Assembly (NCBI RefSeq): GCF_025685545.1
Contig: NZ_JAGSYC010000020.1
Coordinates: 1-64,000 of the forward strand
Direction of reading: 5' to 3'
Length of the DNA: 64,000 nt
Source of the DNA: Granulicella paludicola
GTDB lineage: Bacteria; Acidobacteriota; Terriglobia; Terriglobales; Acidobacteriaceae
Of this stretch, positions 1-8,797 are shown piece by piece; positions within the stretch are counted from its first letter, which is position 1, and every line of letters starts with the position of its first letter. The position numbers and the translations under genes are program-made. The notes under the pieces were generated by a model. The model made no database searches. It was not told the DNA's origin and saw only the letters and a list, made by a program, of their open reading frames with translations.

Positions 1-317
1 CGCCCGATGCGATCCTGACGCTGAAGAACAGCGCGACGGTCGCTGTCTTCGAGACGCTGCAGAAGCACGGCGTGAAGGTGCCGGAGACCCTCGCGCTGGT
101 GGGCTACGACGACTTCGAGATGGCTGCTGTTTTGCGGCCCTCGATCAGTGTCATCCGCCAACCGATCGAAGCCATCGGTCACGCCGCAGCTGAACTCCTC
201 TTCGAGCGCCTGCTGAGTCAGGACTCAACCAAGCGGGGCGCTCCTCAGCAGCGACGACAGATCGTACTTGAGACGGAACTCGTTCTACGGAAGTCCTGCG
301 GCTGCCAGCCTGCCTAG
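1..317 (+). CDS. LacI-family transcriptional regulator, C-terminal part (cut by window edge)
   Basis: The reading frame is open from base 3 and ends with TAG at 315-317, giving the last 104 residues of a protein whose N-terminus lies outside the window. The segment VGYDDFEMAAVLRPSISVIR followed by an IGHAAAELLFERLL-like stretch is the usual end of the periplasmic-binding-protein-like effector domain of LacI/GalR repressors, and the closing ETELVLRKSCG matches the common 'lvvReS' C-terminal strand. The DNA-binding helix-turn-helix is not visible, so the family call rests on the effector domain. Its position directly upstream of a receptor and two alpha-mannosidases suggests that it controls them in response to a sugar. 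That role is inferred. Confidence 0.88.
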   Translation, partial: PDAILTLKNSATVAVFETLQKHGVKVPETLALVGYDDFEMAAVLRPSISVIRQPIEAIGHAAAELLFERLLSQDSTKRGAPQQRRQIVLETELVLRKSCGCQPA

Positions 318-410
318 TCTCCGGTCTTGATGGCACTCCCTTACAGCGTTGCAGAATTAGCGCTATCAAAAAAACTTTGATGACTCGGGAAGGAAAGTCT
401 CTCCATACGA

Positions 411-440
411 TTGACAGTCTTCCTGCATTCGAACAACAAT
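411..440 (+). promoter_or_regulatory. Candidate sigma-70 promoter of the mannosidase locus
   Basis: A perfect -35 hexamer TTGACA lies at 411-416. After an 18-bp spacer comes AACAAT at 435-440, which matches the -10 consensus at four of six positions. It precedes the receptor gene at 565 and lies just upstream of a LacI-type palindrome. The -10 is imperfect, so the call is moderate. Confidence 0.45.
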
Positions 441-453
441 TCTCCGCAGCTTA

Positions 454-467
454 TGGAATCGCTACCA
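454..467 (+). promoter_or_regulatory. Candidate LacI-family operator
   Basis: The 14-mer TGGAATCGCTACCA fits the LacI/CcpA operator pattern TGxxAxCGxTxxCA with a central CG. It begins 13 bp after the putative -10 box, where a bound repressor would block transcription. The nearest regulator is the LacI-type gene that ends at 317. Confidence 0.5.
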
Positions 468-564
468 ATGCGGATGGAAACCATTCCAACGCTGTCTTCT
501 CAAGCTCAGCATGCTTGAACGATATGCAGCCATAAGCTGAGTTCGACTTTGGAGAGCCACCTAA

Positions 565-3500
565 ATGCGTTCTATCGCCCGTTTTGCAAAAAGAGGCGTC
601 TGGCTGGTCGCGTTCTTGTTCGCGGCAGTTGTGTGTCAGGCACAGGAGTTTCGCGCCACCCTTACCGGTGTGGTCACAGATCCGTCAGGAGCCTTGATTC
701 CCGGCACCGTGGTTACGGCGACCAACGTTGAGTCGGGTACGAAGTTTACCGGCAAGACCAGCACTAAGGGCGTCTATTACATCAATTACGTTCTGCCCGG
801 CGTCTACACGATCACCGCCGAGGCAAAGGGTTTCAAGACCAACATTCAGGAGCAAGTCACACTCTTCACAGCACAGACATTCAATCAGAACTTTCAGTTA
901 TCTGTCGGAAACGCGGGCGATACCGTAACTGTTAGCGATGCGCCTCCGATGCTTGAAACATCCACCGGATCCGGTGGCACCGTCCTTGGTGCGCGCGAGC
1001 TCGAAAACGTGCCGCTCAACGGCGGTCAGGCCTACTCTCTGATCGGCACAACGCCCGGCAGTCAGGTAACAAGCCAAGCCGGTCCTGGTGGCAACTCTGG
1101 ATCGCGCGGCTGGGACGTGTCTTCTTCTTACAGCCTCGGCGGCGGCGTCAACGGCACCAATCAGTTCACCTTGAACGGTGCAAACATCACCAGCCAGTTC
1201 AGCTACGACAACCACAGCGCCGGTGAGTGGACCGTATCTCCAAACATTGACTCCGTACAGGAGGTCAACGTGATGACGCAGACCTACGACGCGCGCTTCG
1301 GTCGTACCAGCGGCGGTACCATCAACGTTGACACCAAGAGCGGCGGCAACCAGTTCCACGGCACCGCGCACTATGCTTACGAGGATGGTGGCCTCTTCGG
1401 CGCGAATATCAATCAGTTCATCATCAACGACATTCCCCGGCAACAACAGGTCCAAAATCAATTCTGGATCACGGCGGGCGGCCCGATCATCAAGAACAAA
1501 TTGTTCTTCTTCTTCGGCTTCGAGGGCTATCGCCAGTCAATCGCTGGAGGCAAGCTTGAGAATGTTGCGCCCGCCTATCTTCGCCCGGGCTTCAATGGCA
1601 ATGCAGGCGTCGACTTCAGCTTGATCCAGACGTATGACTCGGCAGAATTTCCGAATGGCCTTCCTATCTATCAGCCAGGAACGGCGACCTGTAAATCTGG
1701 CGGGCCCGTCACGTCCTGCAACACAAACAACATTGCACAGACGCAGTTCGCAGGAAATGCAATCCCCGCGAACATGATCAGCCCCATTTCTACCGCGGTA
1801 CTGAAGTACATCCCGCTACCGAACATTGCAGCGAACGCGAATTTCGCAAAAGGGAATAACTACATCGCGAACACGCCTGACCTGTACGACTACAACCAGC
1901 CGCAGCTTCGCGTCGATTACAACCTCAGTGACAAGACCAAACTCTACAGCTACTTCCTGTACTGGAAAGGCTCCGAGTACCGCAGCAACAACGGTCTCAA
2001 TGGTCCCGCCGCGAACGGCAATATCAACTGGATCCATCAGAATTACGTAGCAACCCAGGACCTCACACACACCTTCTCGCCCTCGTTGACGGCCGACTTC
2101 AAGATCGCCTTCGACCGCTTCTACGAGAGTTCACCAAACAGCAACTACGCAGAGCAGCCGAGTCCGACCTCGATCGGCCTTGCGATGCCACTACCTGCTA
2201 CGACCAGCCGCAGCATTGTCCCTCAGTTCAACGTTGGCGATGATTGGGGCACCGGATTGATCAGCAACAATGCATTCTTTGGCAACAACATCAACAACGA
2301 TGTCACCAATAACTTCGCTTTCAACGTCGACTTCACCAAGACACACGGTCGTCACACCATGGAGATCGGCGGCGAAATCGATGAGTTCCAGTTCGGTGGC
2401 TTCCCGAGCGGAGGCGGAAACCCCAACGGAACCTTTGGCTTCGGCTCTGGCTTCACACAGTACAACCCACAGAACGAGCATTGCTACAAGGACACCACGG
2501 GTCAATGCACGGCGACCAATAATCAAAATGGCTCCGCATTGGCATCCTTCTACCTTGGACTGCCGACAGGTGGTAGCGTCGACTGGATCGGTTCCATCAT
2601 GGAAGGCTATCCGGTCTACGCAGCCTACTTCCAGGATAACTGGCGCGTGACGCCGAAGCTCACGATGAACATGGGTTTCCGTTATGACGTACAGCGTGGT
2701 CTGCGTGAGCGTCACAACAATCTGAATCGCGGACTTTGCCTCACCTGCGTCAATCCGCTTACGAATGATGCAACCTACCAGGCCAACGTCAAGAACACAG
2801 GAAATCTTGCAACTTGGGCAGCAGCGGGCATTGCGACGTCAAGCCTGTCGCAGGTTCTAGGTGGTCTGCAGTTCGCTGGTACGGATGGACAATCGCGCGA
2901 TGCATACGATACAGACTGGTCGAATGCCGGTCCGCGCTTCGGTATTGCTTATCAGATCAATGCGAAGACTGTTATTCGCGGTGGCTACGGCATCATGTAC
3001 TCCTATGGATTGGAAGGTGGTTCCAGCATCGGCGATTCGCAGAGTACGAACTACACAACGTCGACGGATGGAGGAAACACTCCCACAACCGGATTCCAGA
3101 GTGGCAATCCCTACGCCAGCGGCCTGCTGAAGCCAACCGGCAACTCTCTCGGTCTGCTGACGGATGTCGGCAATGGCACCATTCAGGCTGACTTCCCTGA
3201 TCGCAAAATTCCCATCGAGCAGGTTATGTCGCTGGGCTTCCAGCGTGAGCTGCCTGGCGCTACGGTGCTCGATGTGAGCTACGCGGGTAATCTGACGAAT
3301 CGCCTCCGGGTCAACCTATGGCGCAATGGTGTGGCGACTAAGGCGATGGAGGATCGTGCGATTGCCGACCCTTCGTACTATGACCAGCAGGTGCCGAATC
3401 CGTATTACGGTGTCGCGGGCATGTCTGGTCCGGGGCAGTGCGGCACGGTGCAAACGATCAAGGCGATCGCGCTCCTCCTGCCGGGCTCGCAGTATTGCTC

Positions 3501-4290
3501 GGCCAATGGCAACGGTCCTGGTCTGATCGGTCAGTACAACGCGCCGCTCGGCGGTAACTTCTACCACGCTCTCTTAGTTAAATTGTCGAAGCGCGTCGTC
3601 GGAGGCAGCGCGCGCGGATTCAGCTACCAGATCGCCTACACGTGGTCGAAGAGCATGGATGCCGATGGCTATCGCAACGGCTGGCCTTACCAGGATATCG
3701 AGCGCTATCACCAGCTCAATGGCAGTGATCGCACGCACGTACTGGCTGTAACAAGTGTGTACGATCTTCCTTTCGGTCACGGTCGCACCTTTCTAGGTAA
3801 CTCGAATGGTCTGGTCGATCGGCTGATTGGTGGCTGGACGCTAAGCGGTGTCTTCACCGCACAAAGCGGAACACCCGTCAGCATCAACACAGGCTTTTAC
3901 TACAACTGCCAGGGCGGTAGCTATGCGTCTCCGAAGGGTTCAGCGTTGGGTCACTGGATCAATCAGGACCAGAGTTGCTACACAAGTGTGCCGGACTACG
4001 GCTATGGTGTTCTCGTTCAGAACATCGACTCCGTCCGCACTCCCACGCAACCAAACCTCGATGCGTCGTTGCAGAAGACGACCCGCATCTTTGGTCGCCT
4101 CGGATTCGATTTGCGTCTTGACGCCTTCAACGCGACCAACTCGCGATTGATGGGTGGTCCGGATACAAACCCGAACGATGGGCCCGCGACCTACTCCCCG
4201 AACGGCGGCTGGAGTGGCTTCGGTACCATTGGACCTAACCAGGCCAACTTTGCAAGGATCCTGCAAATCGGTGGCAAACTCTCTTTCTAA
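565..4290 (+). CDS. TonB-dependent receptor, Oar-like, with N-terminal carboxypeptidase-regulatory-like domain
   Basis: This 1241-residue protein should sit in the outer membrane and import or bind an oligosaccharide. It has a signal peptide of about 26 residues ending CQAQ. A carboxypeptidase-regulatory-like beta-sandwich follows (about 28-115, with the GVVTDPSGALIPGTVV pattern), then a plug-like region (about 120-270) and a long beta-barrel. The last residue is Phe, the usual signal for barrel insertion. The start ATG has GGAGAG at 551-556, 8 nt upstream. Length and order match the large acidobacterial Oar/TonB-receptor family. It is followed by two alpha-mannosidases in the same direction, so a mannose-containing glycan is the likely ligand (inference). 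No SusD-like lipoprotein is encoded nearby. Confidence 0.88.
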   Translation: MRSIARFAKRGVWLVAFLFAAVVCQAQEFRATLTGVVTDPSGALIPGTVVTATNVESGTKFTGKTSTKGVYYINYVLPGVYTITAEAKGFKTNIQEQVTLFTAQTFNQNFQLSVGNAGDTVTVSDAPPMLETSTGSGGTVLGARELENVPLNGGQAYSLIGTTPGSQVTSQAGPGGNSGSRGWDVSSSYSLGGGVNGTNQFTLNGANITSQFSYDNHSAGEWTVSPNIDSVQEVNVMTQTYDARFGRTSGGTINVDTKSGGNQFHGTAHYAYEDGGLFGANINQFIINDIPRQQQVQNQFWITAGGPIIKNKLFFFFGFEGYRQSIAGGKLENVAPAYLRPGFNGNAGVDFSLIQTYDSAEFPNGLPIYQPGTATCKSGGPVTSCNTNNIAQTQFAGNAIPANMISPISTAVLKYIPLPNIAANANFAKGNNYIANTPDLYDYNQPQLRVDYNLSDKTKLYSYFLYWKGSEYRSNNGLNGPAANGNINWIHQNYVATQDLTHTFSPSLTADFKIAFDRFYESSPNSNYAEQPSPTSIGLAMPLPATTSRSIVPQFNVGDDWGTGLISNNAFFGNNINNDVTNNFAFNVDFTKTHGRHTMEIGGEIDEFQFGGFPSGGGNPNGTFGFGSGFTQYNPQNEHCYKDTTGQCTATNNQNGSALASFYLGLPTGGSVDWIGSIMEGYPVYAAYFQDNWRVTPKLTMNMGFRYDVQRGLRERHNNLNRGLCLTCVNPLTNDATYQANVKNTGNLATWAAAGIATSSLSQVLGGLQFAGTDGQSRDAYDTDWSNAGPRFGIAYQINAKTVIRGGYGIMYSYGLEGGSSIGDSQSTNYTTSTDGGNTPTTGFQSGNPYASGLLKPTGNSLGLLTDVGNGTIQADFPDRKIPIEQVMSLGFQRELPGATVLDVSYAGNLTNRLRVNLWRNGVATKAMEDRAIADPSYYDQQVPNPYYGVAGMSGPGQCGTVQTIKAIALLLPGSQYCSANGNGPGLIGQYNAPLGGNFYHALLVKLSKRVVGGSARGFSYQIAYTWSKSMDADGYRNGWPYQDIERYHQLNGSDRTHVLAVTSVYDLPFGHGRTFLGNSNGLVDRLIGGWTLSGVFTAQSGTPVSINTGFYYNCQGGSYASPKGSALGHWINQDQSCYTSVPDYGYGVLVQNIDSVRTPTQPNLDASLQKTTRIFGRLGFDLRLDAFNATNSRLMGGPDTNPNDGPATYSPNGGWSGFGTIGPNQANFARILQIGGKLSF

Positions 4291-4304
4291 TCACCATGGT
4301 TCAT

Positions 4305-4332
4305 GCGGAGGGCCTGGATCCAGGCCCTCCGC
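4305..4332 (+). terminator. Perfect 28-nt inverted repeat after the first receptor gene
   Basis: GCGGAGGGCCTG and its reverse complement flank a 4-nt loop, 15 nt after the receptor stop codon. No T-run follows, so it may act as a partial terminator or as an mRNA-stabilising hairpin between receptor and mannosidase. Confidence 0.6.
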
Positions 4333-4369
4333 AGAGCCATCTTAACGTTAGTTCGTTTTGGAGATCTGG

Positions 4370-7300
4370 ATGTATCTTTCGCGTGCCCGCATGTTCTCCG
4401 TCCTGATGGCTTCTGTTGCCTACACCGCCATCTCTACCGCTCAAACTGCAGCCGCACCCGATCTCACCAAAGAACCTACCCTCTATGCAGTCGGCTACGC
4501 GCATCTCGATACCGAATGGCGTTGGGAGTATCCACAGGTCATCGACGAATACCTCTATCGGACGATGCACGATAACTTCAATCTCTTTGAAAAGTATCCG
4601 CACTACATCTTCAATTTCAGTGGCGCGAACCGCTACCGGCTCATGGAGGAGTATTACCCCTCTGACTTCAATCGCGTGAAGCATTACGTCGCTGAGGGCC
4701 GCTGGTTTCCCGCGGGATCGTCCATGGAAGAAGGCGACGTCAACGCGCCGAACGCAGAGGCTGTCATCCGGCAGATCCTCTATGGCAATAAGTGGTTCCT
4801 CAAGACCTTCGGCAAAGCCAGTGAAGAGTACATGCTTCCCGACTGCTTCGGATTCCCGTCGTCGCTACCGAGCATTCTTGCGCACTCGGGCGTGAAGGGT
4901 TTCTCAACCCAGAAGCTGTCGTGGGGATCGTCTGCGAATGTAGGCGGCCCTGAATCGCTGGAGAACACTCCTGAGGGCACACCCTTCAATGTAGGCGTAT
5001 GGGTCGGGCCGGATGGCTCGCGAGTCATCGCGGCCTTCAATCCCGGGGCCTATAACGGAGACATTACGACTGACCTGAGCACTCCGTTGCCTCCTATGCA
5101 GCTAAATCCGCTGTTGCCGGAGATCGAGAAGAAGCTCTCGGCAGTCGATGTGCAACGCCAGAATTCAAGCCAAGGTCAAATCGATCCAGGCATGGTGCAA
5201 CAGTACTTCGCTTTGCGTCAGGAGCAATCGGCGCTCGAACATCAGCGGCAGCTCGATGAAGCTCGTCATTTCCAAGGAGACTGGGCCGCGCGTGTTCTGA
5301 ACAACGGTAAAGTGACAGGGCTATTCGCCGACTACCACTATTACGGCACCGGCGACATCGGAGGAGCTCCGAGAGAAGAATCCGTCAAGCGCTTGGAAGC
5401 GATCATCACGAAGGGCTCGGTCGACATGCCACCAGCTGATGGCTCCGGCATGCGTAGCGGGCGACAGGGTGGGTGGCCGATGGTCACTGTAGGAAACGGC
5501 CCCGTCCACGTCGTCTCTGCTACAGCGGATCAGATGTTCAAAGACATCACCCCGGCGGAAGCCGCGGCGCTGCCTCGCTACACCGGAGAGCTTGAGCTGA
5601 CCAACCACTCCGCTGGTTCACTTACCTCGCAGGCGTATCAAAAACGCTGGATCCGCACAGAAGAGCTCCTCGCCGACGCTGCAGAAAAATCCTCTCTCGC
5701 CGCTGCCTGGTTGGGAGGGCGCAGCTATCCACTTGAACGACTCAATGATGCCTGGACGCTCGCAATGGCTGCTCACTTCCACGACCTTGCTGCAGGCACT
5801 GCAACACCTCGCTCGTACGATTTCGCGTGGAACGACGATGTGATCGCCATGAACCAGTTCTCGGTCGTCCTGAAGAGTGCCACTGATGCGGTCTCACAGG
5901 CTCTCGATACGCAGACCAAGGGCATACCTGTGGTGGTGTTCAATCAACTGAACGTTCCCCGCGAAGATATTGTGGAAGCGTCTCTCGACTTCAATGGCAA
6001 GTCTCCTTCTACCGTCCGCGTCACCGGCCCTGACGGGAATGTTGTTCCTTCACAGAGGGTGAAGGACAAGCTGATCTTCAACGCAAAGGTCCCATCGATC
6101 GGCTACGCCGTCTACGATGTCGAGCCAGCAGACAACGAAGCGGCGGCTTCTTCTGATCTGCGCGTAACGGACCACGAACTTGAAAATGCGTACTATCGGG
6201 TTACATTGAACGGCGATGGCGATGTTGCCAGCATCTTCGACAAACAGTTGAACAAGGAGCTTCTCTCTGCACCCGCACGTCTCGCGCTCTCCTACGACAA
6301 CCCTGAGCAGTGGCCCGCGTGGAACATGGACTGGACGCAAGAGCAGGCTGCTCCGAAGGAATACGTTTCAGGCCCTGCAAAGATACGCATCGCAGAAAAG
6401 GGTCCCGTCCGCGTCGCCATCGAGGTGACACGTGAGACGGGAGGCTCCCGCTTTATGCAGACGATCAGTCTTGCAAGCGGTCAGGCTGGCAAGCGCGTCG
6501 AGTTCGGCAACGTGATCGACTGGAACACCCGAGAACGAAACCTGAAGGCCACCTTCCCTCTGGTCGCTGAGAACGAAAACGCTACGTACAACTGGGACAT
6601 CGGAACGATTGATCGACCAACAGCACAGCCTAAGAAGTTCGAGGTGCCATCGCACCAGTGGATCGATCTCACGGACATGAGCGGCAAGTTTGGCGCGACG
6701 GTCCTGACCGATGCCAAGAACGGCTCCGATAAGCCGGACGATCACACGATTCGTCTCACCTTGATTCGCACGCCTGGCGTCGCTGGAGGGTACACAGATC
6801 AGGCGACCCAGGACATCGGACACCACGAGTTCAAGTATGGATTTGCTGGACACGCCGATGGCTGGAGGGACGCACAGACAGATTGGCAGGGACAGGAACT
6901 CAACGCTCCGCTGCTGTCGTTTGCTGCCACGAAGCATGCGGGTTCTCTGGGAAAGAGCTTTTCCATCGTAAAGATCAACAACCCGCGCGTTCGCATCCTC
7001 GGTATGAAGAAAGCGGAGGATAGCGACGAGATCATCGTGCGGCTTGTTGAACTCGATGGCAAGCCGCAGAAGGATGTGCGCGTGACCTTCGCCGCGCCAG
7101 TCACAAGTGCGCGCGAGGTCAATGGTCAGGAACAGCCTCTGGGAGAGGCGCATACCGAGGCGGGTGAACTCGTCACCTCGCTCGGTGCGTATCAGCCGCG
7201 TGCCTTCGCTTTGAAACTTGGGCCCGCACCGTCGACCGTCACTGCGGTACAGTCGATTCCTGTCGCCCTGAAGTATGACGTTGCAACGGCGACGAGCGAC

Positions 7301-8749
7301 GGTAGTGCCGAAAAGATCGGGTTCGATGGCAAGGGCAACTCGCTGCCCGCTGAGATGCTGCCTGCGCAAGTGACCTTCAACGATGTGGTCTTCCATCTGG
7401 CAGCCGCAAAAACTAACACGCCGAACGCGGTCATCACACGTGGGCAAAAGATCCAGCTGCCCGCCGGTAGTTACAACCGCGTCTACCTGCTGGCAGCCTC
7501 ATCCTCGGGCGACCAGTCTGCGGAGTTCGAAGCGGGCGACCGAAAGACAAAGCTCAACATTGAAAACTGGGGCGGCTTCGTCGGGCAATGGGACGAACGT
7601 GTTTGGAGCTCGGCCGATACCTCACAGGGTTACGGCGAGATGGTCGGTCTCAAGCCCGGCTTCATCAAGCGCGCCGATCTCGCTTGGTACAGCAGCCATC
7701 ATCACAATGCGGCAGGCAAGAACGTAGCGTATAGCTACTCCTATCTCTTCGCCTATGGCATCGACCTGCCTGCGGGTGCCAGGACCCTCACCCTCCCCAA
7801 AAATCCGAACGTCCGCATCCTCGCCATCTCCGTCGCGAATGAGGACACGGAGGCAAAGCCGCTGGAGCCCCTCTACGACGTGCTGCCATCCCCCAACGCA
7901 GGCGCACCGGACTTCTCTCTCTCAACTTCGGGCAAGGTCGCTGTCTCGCAGGGCCGCTCCGCGACAACCAGGATCGTCGTTCTTCCGCGAGGCAATTTTG
8001 ATGGCGGAGCTAAGCTCACCGCAATCGATCTTCCCGCTGGTGTCACCGCAAAATTCAGTTCAGAAAGCGCCGCTCCCCAGACCCTCACGATCTCAGCGGC
8101 GGAGACCGCAGCGCCCACCATCTCGGATTTTAGAGTGATTGCGACCTCCGGCTCCATCAAACATGAAGAGACAATCCATCTCAATGTCACTCCGATCCTC
8201 AAGGGAACCGTCCCGGTTGATCTCTCCTCCGCCTTCAACGTTAACGGAATCTATAAGAAGGGCACAAAGTTCGAACCCAATGCCAGCGCAGATGGAGGAG
8301 GTTACTCCTTCGCAACTGAGACCCTCGGTCGCGAGCAGGTGGGGGGTGAGGTCATCTTCAAACTCGGCCCCGCCAACGTCGCGGATGCTGTATCGAGTAA
8401 GACCATCTCGCTCCCGGCAGGGAAGTACAGCAGCATCCATGTTCTCGCGACGGCCATCGAAGGGAACCAGACGCGGCAGCCCTTCACCATCTCCTATACA
8501 GATGGAACCACCTCAACCGCTACGCAGAGTCTCAGTGACTGGTCCGGCTCCGCAGGCTTCCGTGGGGAAAGCGATGCCACAGACGTGCCCTATCGTATTG
8601 CGGGCGATGGCACGGTCGATGGTAATCCCTTCCACCTGTGGGCTTACGAATGGAAGACCGATCCTGCAAAGGAAGTGAAGAGCCTCACTCTCCCTTCCAA
8701 TCGCAACGTCATCGTCTTCGGTGTCACGCTTGTTCCTGCGGGCAACTAA
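4370..8749 (+). CDS. Glycoside hydrolase family 38 alpha-mannosidase with long C-terminal extension
   Basis: The product is an exported retaining, Zn-dependent alpha-mannosidase of 1459 residues. ATG 4370 was chosen because GGAG at 4360-4363 lies 6 nt upstream and a signal peptide (MYLSRARMFSVLMASVAYTA...) follows; an in-frame TTG at 4358 would overlap that ribosome site. The zinc and catalytic motifs are visible: HLDTEW (His45, Asp47), PDCFGFP with the presumed nucleophile Asp158, and AHFHDLAAGT, equivalent to the family's HHDAITGT. Family members are usually about 1000 residues. The extra C-terminal part, from about residue 950, holds two related beta-sandwich modules, both with an LPAGxYxx(V/I) pattern, separated by an Ig-like NEW3-type segment. 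These may bind carbohydrate. It works with the GH92 enzyme downstream. Confidence 0.9.
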   Translation: MYLSRARMFSVLMASVAYTAISTAQTAAAPDLTKEPTLYAVGYAHLDTEWRWEYPQVIDEYLYRTMHDNFNLFEKYPHYIFNFSGANRYRLMEEYYPSDFNRVKHYVAEGRWFPAGSSMEEGDVNAPNAEAVIRQILYGNKWFLKTFGKASEEYMLPDCFGFPSSLPSILAHSGVKGFSTQKLSWGSSANVGGPESLENTPEGTPFNVGVWVGPDGSRVIAAFNPGAYNGDITTDLSTPLPPMQLNPLLPEIEKKLSAVDVQRQNSSQGQIDPGMVQQYFALRQEQSALEHQRQLDEARHFQGDWAARVLNNGKVTGLFADYHYYGTGDIGGAPREESVKRLEAIITKGSVDMPPADGSGMRSGRQGGWPMVTVGNGPVHVVSATADQMFKDITPAEAAALPRYTGELELTNHSAGSLTSQAYQKRWIRTEELLADAAEKSSLAAAWLGGRSYPLERLNDAWTLAMAAHFHDLAAGTATPRSYDFAWNDDVIAMNQFSVVLKSATDAVSQALDTQTKGIPVVVFNQLNVPREDIVEASLDFNGKSPSTVRVTGPDGNVVPSQRVKDKLIFNAKVPSIGYAVYDVEPADNEAAASSDLRVTDHELENAYYRVTLNGDGDVASIFDKQLNKELLSAPARLALSYDNPEQWPAWNMDWTQEQAAPKEYVSGPAKIRIAEKGPVRVAIEVTRETGGSRFMQTISLASGQAGKRVEFGNVIDWNTRERNLKATFPLVAENENATYNWDIGTIDRPTAQPKKFEVPSHQWIDLTDMSGKFGATVLTDAKNGSDKPDDHTIRLTLIRTPGVAGGYTDQATQDIGHHEFKYGFAGHADGWRDAQTDWQGQELNAPLLSFAATKHAGSLGKSFSIVKINNPRVRILGMKKAEDSDEIIVRLVELDGKPQKDVRVTFAAPVTSAREVNGQEQPLGEAHTEAGELVTSLGAYQPRAFALKLGPAPSTVTAVQSIPVALKYDVATATSDGSAEKIGFDGKGNSLPAEMLPAQVTFNDVVFHLAAAKTNTPNAVITRGQKIQLPAGSYNRVYLLAASSSGDQSAEFEAGDRKTKLNIENWGGFVGQWDERVWSSADTSQGYGEMVGLKPGFIKRADLAWYSSHHHNAAGKNVAYSYSYLFAYGIDLPAGARTLTLPKNPNVRILAISVANEDTEAKPLEPLYDVLPSPNAGAPDFSLSTSGKVAVSQGRSATTRIVVLPRGNFDGGAKLTAIDLPAGVTAKFSSESAAPQTLTISAAETAAPTISDFRVIATSGSIKHEETIHLNVTPILKGTVPVDLSSAFNVNGIYKKGTKFEPNASADGGGYSFATETLGREQVGGEVIFKLGPANVADAVSSKTISLPAGKYSSIHVLATAIEGNQTRQPFTISYTDGTTSTATQSLSDWSGSAGFRGESDATDVPYRIAGDGTVDGNPFHLWAYEWKTDPAKEVKSLTLPSNRNVIVFGVTLVPAGN

Positions 8750-8797
8750 CGTCAAGTCCGTTGAACCACTCTCGTCTCTTCAAGAGGAATAAGAAAC

